DNA from: an uncultured Rhodospirillales bacterium
Lineage (GTDB): Bacteria > Pseudomonadota > Alphaproteobacteria > Acetobacterales > Acetobacteraceae
Assembly: GCA_903823665.1 (NCBI GenBank)
Contig: CAIJTR010000131.1
Span: 1 to 44,168, forward strand
DNA: 44,168 bases
Direction: 5' to 3'
Part shown: in pieces, positions 35,321-44,123 of the stretch
Layout: each line of letters starts with the position of its first letter
How positions within the stretch are numbered: position 1 is the first letter of the stretch
Position numbers and translations under genes: made by a program
The notes under the pieces: generated by a model
Database searches by the model: none
What the model was told of the DNA's origin: nothing
Seen by the model: the letters and a program-made list of their open reading frames with translations, nothing else

Positions 35321-35815
35321 ATGCCCCTGTTCAACATGACCACCCTCAGATCAAAACTCGCCCCCGGCCAGCGCCTGCTCGGCCTCGACCCCGGCAGCCG
35401 GACCATCGGCGTGGCGCTGACCGACGTGACGCTGATGCTGGCCAGCCCGCATGGCCGCATCCCCCGCGGCAAGCTCGCCGCCAACGCCGCCGAGATCGCC
35501 CGCGTGGCGCACCGGCTGAACGTGGGCGGCATCGTCATCGGCCTCCCATTGTCGATGGATGGCACAGCCGGCCCCGCCGCCCAGGCAGCGCGGGATTGGG
35601 CGCATGCGCTGTCCGATGCCACCGGCCTGCCATGTGCGCTGTATGACGAGCGAATGTCATCCGCCGCCGTCAACCGCTTCCTCACCGATGAAGCGGACAT
35701 GACGCGCAAGCGCCGCTCCGAAGTCGTGGACCAGATGGCCGCCGCCTACATGCTCCAGGCAGCGCTGGACGCGAGTTCACCCGAACGGCCCGACGAAGAC
35801 GACGACGAGGATTGA
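35321..35815 (+). CDS. ruvX: RuvX/YqgF family resolvase-like nuclease
   Basis: RNase H-fold protein of 164 residues, implicated in 16S rRNA 5' processing and Holliday junction resolution. LLGLDPGSRTIGVALTD has the first catalytic Asp, IVIGLPLSMDG follows, and YDERMSSAAVN and VVDQMAAAYMLQ carry the other acidic residues. The ATG at 35321 (PLFNMTTLRSKL) fits the family N-terminus; 35267 and 35336 are alternatives, and none has a clear ribosome site. The C-terminal tail is highly acidic. Confidence 0.86.
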   Translation: MPLFNMTTLRSKLAPGQRLLGLDPGSRTIGVALTDVTLMLASPHGRIPRGKLAANAAEIARVAHRLNVGGIVIGLPLSMDGTAGPAAQAARDWAHALSDATGLPCALYDERMSSAAVNRFLTDEADMTRKRRSEVVDQMAAAYMLQAALDASSPERPDEDDDED

Positions 35816-35826
35816 GGGAGTCCCGC

Positions 35827-37026
35827 ATGCGCCGCGCAGTGGTGATCAACGGGCTGATCCGCCAGCCGGAGCATTTTGCGGGCTATCTGGAAGGCATCAT
35901 CCGCCTCGCCCGGCCCGATCTGCAGATCGTCTTTTCATCCTGGGACGGCGAGCTGGCCCGCTATCCGAACATCGCGGCCCTTCTTGCGCAACTGAACGCC
36001 GACATCGCCGAGCAGGCGCAGCCCGATCTGCGGCTACCCGGCCACATGCTGCACCAGACCATGACTCTCGAACTCGGCCTGTCCTTGCTCGATGACGACG
36101 TGTTCGTGCTGAAAACCCGGCCGGATATTTGCGGCATCATGGACGTGGTGGAATTCCTCGACATGCAGCCACAACCAGCACAGCAAGGCAGGCTGGCCCG
36201 CCCGTTCGGCCATAGGGTCCACGTTGTCGGCATGTTCGGTGCCCATCCGATGTATATCAACGACATCGTGTTTGCCGGCATGGCCGGGGACATCCGCAGG
36301 CTCTGCTACCTGCCGTTCATTTTTGGCCCCAAATACCCGCGCTTGGCACCGGAGCAATGGCTTTGGTCATCCGCGCTGGCGCAGGGAAACCCGGTGCTCG
36401 ACGCCTATTTATCGGTCAATCCCGGCCTCATATTCGGTGACGCTGAGCGCAACACCGCCCTGCGCACAACTTTGGCAGGCTCTTCCTTATTCGCCCGCGC
36501 GGTGGCCGTCACCGCCATTCTGGTGCGCGACAGCCTGGCCTATTTCCATCCGGACCCAGCCCGAGACCGTATCCCAGCGCTTGCCGCCGAACACACACTC
36601 GACGAGTTGCTCTGGGACAAACTCGCAGTGCCCGGTATCGACCATCACCCATCCGCAGTGACCAACACCTTCCTCTCGGAAGCGCTGATCGACGTGATCC
36701 ATGATGGCCACTACCAGCCCAGCCCGTTTGGCGACCGGGTGCAGCAGGCAATGGCCCGCTACGGCGAGGCAGGCGGAGCGGAGGCGATGCAGCGCGACCG
36801 TGCCGCCGTGGCGGTTGAAGCCACAGCCCTTGCCGAGGCACTCAAAACGCTCGGCATCGATGGCGGCCAGAACCCGCACGATACGCCCCATCTCCGCCGT
36901 GTTCAGCGCGGTGCCGCGCCGTGGTCGGTGGTTCAGACCGGTGCTGCCTACGCCACAGAGCTGGAAGCCGAGATCAACCATCTCCGCCGCGTCATCGACC
37001 AACTGCAGGCGCAACTGGCCACCTGA
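35827..37026 (+). CDS. WavE-like putative glycosyltransferase
   Basis: 399 residues from the ATG at 35827, with GAGGGAG before it. The N-terminal part (RRAVVINGLIRQPEHF, QIVFSSWDGELARYP, VFVLKTRPDI) resembles WavE-type LPS synthesis proteins, where the equivalent positions read STW and K-RTD. I see no more exact signature. The last 25 residues (TELEAEINHLRRVIDQLQAQ) form a short coiled coil. It follows ruvX by 11 bases. UDP-glucose dehydrogenase lies 2 kb further on, which could fit a polysaccharide role but is weak context. Confidence 0.45.
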   Translation: MRRAVVINGLIRQPEHFAGYLEGIIRLARPDLQIVFSSWDGELARYPNIAALLAQLNADIAEQAQPDLRLPGHMLHQTMTLELGLSLLDDDVFVLKTRPDICGIMDVVEFLDMQPQPAQQGRLARPFGHRVHVVGMFGAHPMYINDIVFAGMAGDIRRLCYLPFIFGPKYPRLAPEQWLWSSALAQGNPVLDAYLSVNPGLIFGDAERNTALRTTLAGSSLFARAVAVTAILVRDSLAYFHPDPARDRIPALAAEHTLDELLWDKLAVPGIDHHPSAVTNTFLSEALIDVIHDGHYQPSPFGDRVQQAMARYGEAGGAEAMQRDRAAVAVEATALAEALKTLGIDGGQNPHDTPHLRRVQRGAAPWSVVQTGAAYATELEAEINHLRRVIDQLQAQLAT

Positions 37027-37027
37027 T

Positions 37028-37510
37028 CTACGCCAGCGCCAGCGCTGCCTCGATCGGCTGAGCAAGGCTCGCGGGTGTGGTCGTGGGCGGAAACCGGTCC
37101 AGCACCACGCCGGTGCGGCCCACCAGGAACTTGGTGAAGTTCCACTTGATGGCGCTGCCGAGCAATCCACCCTTCTGGCCCTTAAGGTAGGTGTAAAGCG
37201 GATCCGCGCGCGGCCCGTTCACGTCGATCTTGCTGAACACCGGGAACGTCACGCCGAAATTGGTCTGGCAGAAGCTCATGATCTCGGCATCGCTGCCCGG
37301 CTCCTGATGGCCGAACTGGTCACAGGGAAAGGCCAAAATCTCCAGTCCCTGCGGCTGATACTTTTCATAAAGCGCCTGCAGCCCCTGATATTGCGGGGTG
37401 AACCCACATTTCGAGGCAACATTGACGATCAGCAGCACCGAGCCGCGATAATCCGCGAGCGATTTGCGTTCGCCAGAGTTCAGCTTGGCCGAGGCCTCGT
37501 AGAGGGTCAT
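37028..37510 (-). CDS. gpx: glutathione peroxidase (Cys type)
   Basis: 160 residues of the thioredoxin-like glutathione peroxidase family. The catalytic residues are Cys35 in NVASKCGFT, Gln65 in FPCDQFGHQEPG and Trp123-Asn124 in IKWNFTKFLV, so it is a cysteine rather than selenocysteine enzyme. It reduces peroxides with glutathione or thioredoxin. It overlaps the selO stop by ATGA (37507-37510), and its own stop is one base from that of the convergent WavE-like gene. Confidence 0.9.
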   Translation of the reverse strand: MTLYEASAKLNSGERKSLADYRGSVLLIVNVASKCGFTPQYQGLQALYEKYQPQGLEILAFPCDQFGHQEPGSDAEIMSFCQTNFGVTFPVFSKIDVNGPRADPLYTYLKGQKGGLLGSAIKWNFTKFLVGRTGVVLDRFPPTTTPASLAQPIEAALALA

Positions 37511-38961
37511 GCGGGCGTGGTCCTGTCAGGCGGTGGAAATGGGGTTGTACCATACGCCTGCGCCATTGTGGCGATGGCGTCGAGCTTGACATGGAAATGG
37601 GACCAATCGTCGCGTTCCGCAATCGGGGCCCACAACGCTTCCACGTCATCAACCAGCATCGTGCATGGGGTGGCGGCCGCGAAATAGGCGTGACCGGGCT
37701 GGGCACTCGCCGCTGGCTGGTAAAGCGACAACATCGCGCGCACCTCAGCGAAAGCAGGTGCATCATAAAAAGCGGCAGACGGACTCAGCTTCCAGCGATC
37801 CGCCCGGGCTCTGCCGCCATAAAGATCAAAGAAGCACTGCTCATACGGTGCCTGTGTCTCCTGCAAGAACACATAGAGCGCCCGGCCGAGATCGCCATCG
37901 GCCTCATCCCCCTGCGTTCGAAGACCCAGGCGACGAATAATTGCACCAGCAAAGCCACGATGGAAATTGTCCCAATACGATGCCAGCGCCCCCTCCAGCG
38001 CGGGCTTTTCCACCAACGGGAGCAGACAGCCACCGAGCCGGGCCAAGTTCCACAGCAGCGTGTCCGGCTGTCGGCCGAAGGCATAAAGCCCGCTGTGATC
38101 GAAATAGGCCGCCGTGAACTTCGGCTGATAGGTCGGCAAAAAGCGCCACGGGCCGTAATCGAAGCTTTCGCCGGTGATGTTGATGTTGTCAGTGTTGAGC
38201 ACGCCGTGCACGAATCCGGCGGCCATCCACTGCCCGCCCAACCGCGCCACCCGCACCGAAACCTCAGTCAGAAAACCCGCCACTCGCAGCGTCATATCGT
38301 CGTGCCAGAGCTCCGGCATATAGTTCCGGATGGCGTGATCGATGAGCTTCAGCGTCAGCTCGGTCTCACCGAGATAGGCCAGCCTCTGGAACGTGCCAAT
38401 TCGAATATGTGAGTGGCTCAACCGGACCAGCACCGAGGCACGGGTGGGCGACGGCTCATCGCCGCGATAGAGCTCCTCACCTGTTTCAACCAAGCTGAGG
38501 CTTTTTGACGTATTGACGCCCAGCGCCTCCAGCATCGAGGTTGCGAGAACCTCGCGCACCCCGCCCTTCAGCGTCAGCCGCCCATCGCCACTGCGCGACC
38601 ACGGCGTGGTGCCGCTGCCCTTGGTGCCGAGATCGAGCAGACGCCCATCCAGCAGGTCATGCATCTGTGCGAACAGAAATCCACGACCGTCGCCGAGATC
38701 AGGGTTGTACGAGCGGAACTGATGGCCGTGATAGCGCAGCGCCAAGGGCTGCTCGAAGCTGCCCGGCAGCGGCGCAAAACCACCGAAATGCGCCAGCCAC
38801 TCCTCGTCCGAAAGCCCATCGAGGCCCACGCGCGCCGCCCATCGCTGATCGCGGTGACGCAGCACGTGCTGCGGGAAACGCGCCGCGTCTACCGGGTCGA
38901 AGAACGCATCTCCCAACGCCGCGTGAGCGACAGAGGGCCGAAAATCTGAATGTGGGGGCAT
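37507..38961 (-). CDS. selO: SelO/YdiU pseudokinase-fold AMPylase
   Basis: 484 residues from the ATG at 38961 (PPHSDFRPSVAHAALGDAFF), the normal SelO length; the open frame beyond runs into the divergent ugd leader. Family motifs are RYHGHQFRSYNPDLGDGRG, DLGTKGSGTTPWSRSGDGR, LSHSHIRIGTFQ and GFVHGVLNTDNINITGE with the metal-binding FDYGP. SelO transfers AMP to proteins and influences protein glutathionylation under oxidative stress. The coupling to glutathione peroxidase fits that role. Confidence 0.92.
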   Translation of the reverse strand: MPPHSDFRPSVAHAALGDAFFDPVDAARFPQHVLRHRDQRWAARVGLDGLSDEEWLAHFGGFAPLPGSFEQPLALRYHGHQFRSYNPDLGDGRGFLFAQMHDLLDGRLLDLGTKGSGTTPWSRSGDGRLTLKGGVREVLATSMLEALGVNTSKSLSLVETGEELYRGDEPSPTRASVLVRLSHSHIRIGTFQRLAYLGETELTLKLIDHAIRNYMPELWHDDMTLRVAGFLTEVSVRVARLGGQWMAAGFVHGVLNTDNINITGESFDYGPWRFLPTYQPKFTAAYFDHSGLYAFGRQPDTLLWNLARLGGCLLPLVEKPALEGALASYWDNFHRGFAGAIIRRLGLRTQGDEADGDLGRALYVFLQETQAPYEQCFFDLYGGRARADRWKLSPSAAFYDAPAFAEVRAMLSLYQPAASAQPGHAYFAAATPCTMLVDDVEALWAPIAERDDWSHFHVKLDAIATMAQAYGTTPFPPPDRTTPA

Positions 38962-39017
38962 GGAACACTCGACGATGGATGGAGCACTGGCGGGCCGCAA
39001 TACCATATATACGTGGT

Positions 39018-39046
39018 TTGACCGGCACCGATGCATCGCGTAGCTC
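39018..39046 (+). promoter_or_regulatory. candidate ugd promoter
   Basis: TTGACC at 39018-39023 is a good -35, followed after 17 bases by TAGCTC at 39041-39046, a weak -10. Transcription would start near 39053, about 28 bases before the ugd ATG. Confidence 0.32.
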
Positions 39047-39080
39047 TTCGCCCGCCTTATGAACGGGATCGGAGAGTTTG

Positions 39081-40403
39081 ATGCGCATCGCGATGGTCGG
39101 TGGCGGCTATGTGGGCCTCGTGTCCGGCGCATGCTTTGCCGAATTTGGCAACGAAGTCGCCGTGGTCGAAGCGGATGCCGCCAAACTCGAAGCGCTGTTG
39201 AACGGACGTCTGCCGATTTATGAGCCCGGGCTAGACAAATTGGTCGAGGAAAATGTTTCCGCCGGCCGCCTGTCCTTCGGGGCCAACCTCGCCGCTGCCG
39301 TCAAAGATGCCGAAGCCGTGTTCATCGCCGTCGGCACACCGTCGCGCCGTGGCGACGGCCATGCCGATCTCTCCTATGTGTTCGCAGCCGTGGAAGCGGT
39401 CGCCAAGGTTCTTGAGCGACCAACCGTCATCGTTACCAAATCAACCGTCCCCGTTGGCACTGGCCGCCGGGTTGCCGAAATTCTGCATCGCGTCCGGCCC
39501 GAGTTTGACGTTCATGTTGCCTCAAACCCCGAATTCCTGCGCGAAGGCAACGCGATCGGCGATTTCATGAAGCCGGACCGCGTGGTGATCGGCTGCGACA
39601 CCGAGCTGGCACGCGAGACGATGCGCAAGCTCTACCGCCCGCTTTATCTGATTGAAGCCCCCATCGTGTTCACCGGCATAGAGACGGCGGAACTGATCAA
39701 ATACGCCGGCAACTCATTCCTCGCCATGAAGGTGACGTTCATCAACGAGATGGCCGATCTCTGTGAAAAAGTCGGCGCGGACATCCATGACGTGGCACGC
39801 GGCATTGGCCTAGACGGGCGCATCGGACGGAAATTCCTCCACCCAGGCCCAGGCTTCGGCGGCAGCTGCTTCCCGAAGGATACGCTGGCCCTCACCCGAA
39901 TCGCCCAGGATGCAGGCGCACCCTCCCGGCTGGTCGAAACGGTCGTCTCGGTCAATGACAGCCGCAAGGCCGGCATGGCGCGCCGCGTGATCGACGCATG
40001 CGGCGGCTCGATGCGCGGCAAGACGGTGGCGGTGCTTGGACTGACCTTCAAACCCGAAACCGACGATATGCGTGACAGCCCAAGCCTTCCCATCATCGAC
40101 CGCCTTGTCAGCGACGGTGCCACCATCCGCGCCTATGATCCGGAGGGCATGGGTCAGGCCCGCCCAATGCTACCCTCGTCGGTCATCTACTGCCAATCCG
40201 CTCTGGACGCGGCGGACAAGGCCGATGTGTTGGTCGTGGTCACAGAATGGAACGAGTTCCGCGCACTCACACCAGACCAGCTCAAAACGGCCATGAGCGG
40301 GCGAGTCGTCGTAGACTTGCGCAACGTTTACGACCCGGCTGTGATGCAGCAAGCGGGTATTGCCTACCACTCGATAGGCAGGCCGAATGCACCGATTGTT
40401 TGA
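39081..40403 (+). CDS. ugd: UDP-glucose 6-dehydrogenase
   Basis: Oxidises UDP-glucose to UDP-glucuronate for polysaccharide or lipid A modification, 440 residues. NAD-binding motif MVGGGYVGLVSGACFAEFG at the N-terminus, VTKSTVPVGTG, SNPEFLREGNAIGDF and the catalytic Cys263 in GPGFGGSCFPKD are diagnostic. The third domain has LTFKPETDDMRDSPS. The ATG at 39081 has GGAGAG upstream; a TTG immediately before it would add one residue. It is divergent from selO and not obviously linked to bamA, which begins 127 bases later with its own ribosome site. Confidence 0.93.
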   Translation: MRIAMVGGGYVGLVSGACFAEFGNEVAVVEADAAKLEALLNGRLPIYEPGLDKLVEENVSAGRLSFGANLAAAVKDAEAVFIAVGTPSRRGDGHADLSYVFAAVEAVAKVLERPTVIVTKSTVPVGTGRRVAEILHRVRPEFDVHVASNPEFLREGNAIGDFMKPDRVVIGCDTELARETMRKLYRPLYLIEAPIVFTGIETAELIKYAGNSFLAMKVTFINEMADLCEKVGADIHDVARGIGLDGRIGRKFLHPGPGFGGSCFPKDTLALTRIAQDAGAPSRLVETVVSVNDSRKAGMARRVIDACGGSMRGKTVAVLGLTFKPETDDMRDSPSLPIIDRLVSDGATIRAYDPEGMGQARPMLPSSVIYCQSALDAADKADVLVVVTEWNEFRALTPDQLKTAMSGRVVVDLRNVYDPAVMQQAGIAYHSIGRPNAPIV

Positions 40404-40472
40404 ACGTGTCGCTGTGGATAACCGCCGGGTCAGCCTGGATGGTGTTGTAAGGCACGGCGGGGTATTCTAAGC

Positions 40473-40504
40473 CAACCAGCGTTTGGTTGTCCCGCGGGCG
40501 GGAC
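40473..40504. other. two adjoining small hairpins before bamA
   Basis: CAACCA/TGGTTG (40473-40489, 5-base loop) and GTCCCGC/GCGGGAC (40489-40504, very short loop) lie next to each other between ugd and bamA. They are followed by the GGAGG ribosome site, not by a T-run. They may be leader structure of the bamA mRNA rather than a terminator. Confidence 0.3.
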
Positions 40505-40529
40505 GGCACCGCCGTGGGAGGAATGGCTT

Positions 40530-42902
40530 TTGATTCTTATGCGCGCTGCCCTGCTGAGAACGGTTTGCATTGCGAGCACGCTCACTGCTGTTTGCGCTGC
40601 CACAGCTATGGCCCAAGGTGTCCCAGTCGGCTCACGCGCTGGTGACACCCGCCAATATGCTGCTGCCCTGCAGCCGAGCGCGCCGATTTCAGACATTCGC
40701 GTCGAAGGCAACGAACGCATCGAGGCTGGTACCGTCAAATCCTACATGGTCACGCAGGTGGGCGACCTGTTCGACACCGAGCGACTCGACCGCTCGTTGA
40801 AGGCGCTTTACGCCACAGGCCTGTTCTCAGACGTGACGTTGCGGCGTGACGGCAATGTGCTGGTGGTGCGGGTCAGCGAGAACCCGATCGTCAATCGCGT
40901 GGTGTTCGAGGGCAATCACAAGCTGACCGACGAAAACCTCCGCCCGATCACACAGCTCAAGGCGCGATCGGTGTTCACGGCGGCCATAGCACAGCTCGAC
41001 CGGCAGAAAATTCTCGATGAGTACGCCAAAAAGGGCCGGTTCAGCGCCCGCGTTGAGCCAAAGATCATCCAGCTCGATCAGAACCGCGTGGACGTTGTTT
41101 ATGAGATCAACGACGGTCAGGCGAGCTACGTCAGCCGCATTTCCTTCGTTGGCAATCAGGCGTTCAGTGAGAGCAAGCTGAAAGAGGTGATCGCCTCGCG
41201 CGAGGAGGCGTTCTGGCGCTTTCTATCCACATCTGACAGCTACGATCCGGAGCGGCTGAATTATGACCGCGAGTTGCTGCGCCGCTTTTATATGCGTAAC
41301 GGCTACGCAGATTTTGATACCACGAACGCAAATGGCGAACTTGCAGCGGATCGCTCAGCCTTCTTCGTGACGTTCAATGTCTCCGAAGGGGCGCGCTATC
41401 ATGTCGGCAAAATTTCGGTAAAGAACAGCCTGCGCAACCTCGACAGCGACTCCTTACAGCCGTTGATCGAGCAGACGACCGGTGATTGGTTCGACGGCGA
41501 TGCCGTGGACCGCAGCGTCAAGGTGCTCAACGAAACCGTGCAATCGCGCGGCTACGCCTTCGTTGATGTGAAGCCGCTGATCAATCGCAACAAGGACACG
41601 CACACTGTCGACATCATTTTTGAGGTTGGCGAAGGCCCGCGTGTGTATGTTGAGCGCATCAACATTACTGGCAACGTGCGCACCGAAGACAAGGTGATCC
41701 GCCGGGAGTTCCGGCTCGCCGAGGGCGACTCGTTCAATGCGGCTCAGGTGCGTGAATCGCGGCAGCGGCTTGACGATCTAGGCTTCTTTACAACCGCCAA
41801 GGTGACATCAAGCCCGGGCTCAGCTCCCGACAAGGCGATCATCAGTGCCGTTGTGGATGAAAAAGCCACTGGCGAACTGACCGTCGGCGGCGGCTACTCA
41901 ACGGACGCAGGCGCATTGCTCAATCTCGGCCTACACGAGAAAAACCTGATCGGCACCGGCATTGATGCCGGCATCAACGGCCTGTTGGGTCAGAAGCAAA
42001 GCTCGGTCGACTTCACGCTCACCAATCCGTATCTATTTGACCGCAATCTGGTTGGTGCGTTGAACATTTTTGCAGTCAATAACAACAATCAGAATATCGC
42101 AGAGTACAGCGAGCGCCGGGTCGGTGCGGCAGGCACGATCGGCTACGAGTTCAACGAGCATTTGCGCCAGTCGTTCACCTACACGATCGCCCAGCGAACG
42201 GTATACAATGTGCTCGACGGCGCGAGCCTTGCCGTGGTCGACGAAGCCGGCACGTCGCTGCTGTCCCAGCTTGGCCAAACATTGACCTACGACCAGCGCG
42301 ACAGCCGGTCTGACCCACACAAGGGCTACATTATCCGGCTTGGCACCGACTTCGCCGGTCTCGGCGGTGATGTAAAATACGTGCGCACCAAGTTGGACGG
42401 CTCCTACTACATACCACTTGAGCGCTATACCGGCGACCCAGATTGGAGCATCGCGCTGTCTGCCGGCACCGGCTATCTGTTCAACGAAGGCCAGCGGGAA
42501 CGGATCATCGACCGGTTCTTTCTCGGTGGCGAAAACCTACGCGGCTTCCAGACCGGTGGCGCAGGTCCGCACGCCACCGGTGCCTACAGCGACAGCCTGG
42601 GTGGCCGATTCATCTGGACACAGTCCAGCGAACTCCGCTTCCCGCTGCCGATCTCGCCTGATCTTGGGCTGACCGGGCGCGCCTTCGTCGATGTCGGTGC
42701 ATTGACCGGTGCCAGCAATGTCACGCAGAAAGGCAAGACTATCGCCATCACTGATAGCTCAGCGCCCCGTTTGGGTGCGGGCTTTGGAGTGTCTTGGCGC
42801 ACACCGTTCGGCCTCATCAATCTCGACTTCGCGCCCTTCGTGATCAAACAGCATTACGATCAAGGGCAATTCTTCCGCTTCGGCTTTGGCACGAGGTTCT
42901 GA
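40530..42902 (+). CDS. bamA: outer-membrane assembly factor BamA
   Basis: Inserts beta-barrel proteins into the outer membrane, 790 residues. A signal peptide (ALLRTVCIASTLTAVCAATA) precedes five POTRA domains, the first starting ISDIRVEGNERIEAGTVKSY, then a 16-strand barrel with the loop-6 motif in GGENLRGFQTGG and a C-terminal aromatic end (FFRFGFGTRF). The start is probably the TTG at 40530, which has GGAGG eight bases upstream; the next ATG at 40539 is badly spaced. Upstream is ugd rather than the more usual dxr-rseP. Downstream ompH and lpxD follow as usual. Confidence 0.93.
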   Translation: MILMRAALLRTVCIASTLTAVCAATAMAQGVPVGSRAGDTRQYAAALQPSAPISDIRVEGNERIEAGTVKSYMVTQVGDLFDTERLDRSLKALYATGLFSDVTLRRDGNVLVVRVSENPIVNRVVFEGNHKLTDENLRPITQLKARSVFTAAIAQLDRQKILDEYAKKGRFSARVEPKIIQLDQNRVDVVYEINDGQASYVSRISFVGNQAFSESKLKEVIASREEAFWRFLSTSDSYDPERLNYDRELLRRFYMRNGYADFDTTNANGELAADRSAFFVTFNVSEGARYHVGKISVKNSLRNLDSDSLQPLIEQTTGDWFDGDAVDRSVKVLNETVQSRGYAFVDVKPLINRNKDTHTVDIIFEVGEGPRVYVERINITGNVRTEDKVIRREFRLAEGDSFNAAQVRESRQRLDDLGFFTTAKVTSSPGSAPDKAIISAVVDEKATGELTVGGGYSTDAGALLNLGLHEKNLIGTGIDAGINGLLGQKQSSVDFTLTNPYLFDRNLVGALNIFAVNNNNQNIAEYSERRVGAAGTIGYEFNEHLRQSFTYTIAQRTVYNVLDGASLAVVDEAGTSLLSQLGQTLTYDQRDSRSDPHKGYIIRLGTDFAGLGGDVKYVRTKLDGSYYIPLERYTGDPDWSIALSAGTGYLFNEGQRERIIDRFFLGGENLRGFQTGGAGPHATGAYSDSLGGRFIWTQSSELRFPLPISPDLGLTGRAFVDVGALTGASNVTQKGKTIAITDSSAPRLGAGFGVSWRTPFGLINLDFAPFVIKQHYDQGQFFRFGFGTRF

Positions 42903-42907
42903 CCACC

Positions 42908-43741
42908 ATGCATCGCTTGCCTCTCGTTCCCGCATTGTCGCAGCGCCTTCTGTTTCTTGGCATGATCGCCGTTGCCGCGCCGCACGTGGCGGCGGCGCAG
43001 GATTTCTTTGTCCCTGGCGCGCCGCGGCCCGCCCAGACGCAGTCAAGCAGCCCTCGTCCCACCCCGCGCCCGGCACCACCGCGTCCGCAATCACAGCCGC
43101 AGCAGGTCGCACCGTCACCGGCAATCAGCACAGCCCCGCCAGGCGCTGCGGCCCCTACAACGTCCATGCAGCTACCGCCGATCCCAGAGCTTCCCGCCCT
43201 GCCGCGCGTCACCGCACCGCCAGCTGCCGTTGTCGGCGTGATGGGTGTTCCGGAAGTGATGCGCGCCTCCACCGCCGCCCAGGCAGTGGACCGTGTGATC
43301 GGCGAGCGCCGGCAGAAATTGCAGGAGGACTTCCAAAAGGAACAAAACGCCTGGCATGATCTGCAACAGGCGCTGACCAGCCAGCGTGGCACGATGTCGC
43401 CCGAGCAGATCCGCAACAAGGAGCGTGAACTGCAGGAGCGCATCACCAACGCGCAGCAGAATTTCCGCGAGCGTAGCCGCGTCATTCAGGAGGCGGCACA
43501 GGCCAGTGCCGGCCAGATTGAGCGCGTCCTTGTGGCCGTCATCCGCCAGGTTGCCGACAGCCACGGCATGAACCTAGTGCTTCACCGCGAGCAGGTGGCG
43601 CTGAACATCAGCGACTTCGACATCACCGAGCAGGTGGCAGCCCAGCTCAACAAAATCATGCCGAGTGTTGATATCCCCGCCGATGGCGTGGCCCTCACAC
43701 CGGCAAGCGGCTCTGCACCACTCCCTGGACCTCGCAAGTAG
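42908..43741 (+). CDS. OmpH/Skp-family periplasmic chaperone with proline-rich N-terminus
   Basis: 277 residues from the ATG at 42908. After a signal ending near VAAAQD, a long Pro/Ala/Gln-rich stretch (about residues 37-105) precedes the Skp domain. The coiled-coil arms are visible in VDRVIGERRQKLQEDFQKEQ and NKERELQERITNAQQNFRER, and the oligomer-forming end has MNLVLHREQVALNISDFDIT. Classical Skp is about 160 residues, so the low-complexity insert is what makes this one long. The position between bamA and lpxD supports the call. Confidence 0.82.
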   Translation: MHRLPLVPALSQRLLFLGMIAVAAPHVAAAQDFFVPGAPRPAQTQSSSPRPTPRPAPPRPQSQPQQVAPSPAISTAPPGAAAPTTSMQLPPIPELPALPRVTAPPAAVVGVMGVPEVMRASTAAQAVDRVIGERRQKLQEDFQKEQNAWHDLQQALTSQRGTMSPEQIRNKERELQERITNAQQNFRERSRVIQEAAQASAGQIERVLVAVIRQVADSHGMNLVLHREQVALNISDFDITEQVAAQLNKIMPSVDIPADGVALTPASGSAPLPGPRK

Positions 43742-43744
43742 CGC

Positions 43745-44123
43745 GTGAGCGATCATTTCACCGCCGGCGATCAGCGCTTCTTCGCTCGATCCGGGCCGCA
43801 CAGCCTTGGTGATATCGCCGCGCGCATCAAAGCCGCGCTGGACGACAGCGCAGCCGAACGCTGGATCCGTGGTGTCGCCCCGCTTCAGGTGGCCGAGCAT
43901 GACCAAATCAGCTTCCTCGACAACCGGAAATATGCGGCCCAGCTGGCATCATCCTCGGCCGGCGCGGTGATCGTGCATCCGGCGATGCAAAAGCATGTCC
44001 CCAATGGCTGCGTGGCGTTGCTCATGGAAAATCCCTATTTCGGCTGGGCCGAAGTCGCTGGGATGTTTCATCCGCCCTACCCGACAAAGCCCGGGTGCCA
44101 CCCATCGGCTGTGATCGATCCGT
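43745..44123 (+). CDS. lpxD: UDP-3-O-acylglucosamine N-acyltransferase LpxD, 3'-truncated
   Basis: Only the first 126 codons or so are present. The uridine-binding N-terminal domain of LpxD is clear: DQRFFARSGPHSLGDIAARI, ISFLDNRKYAAQLASSSAGA and LLMENPYFGWAEVAGMF, followed by HPSAVIDP, the start of the left-handed beta-helix. The start is GTG at 43745, four bases after the ompH stop. An in-frame TAG at 44123-44125 is made by the junction with adapter sequence and is not a real stop. The gene would be about 350 codons in the genome. Confidence 0.88.
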
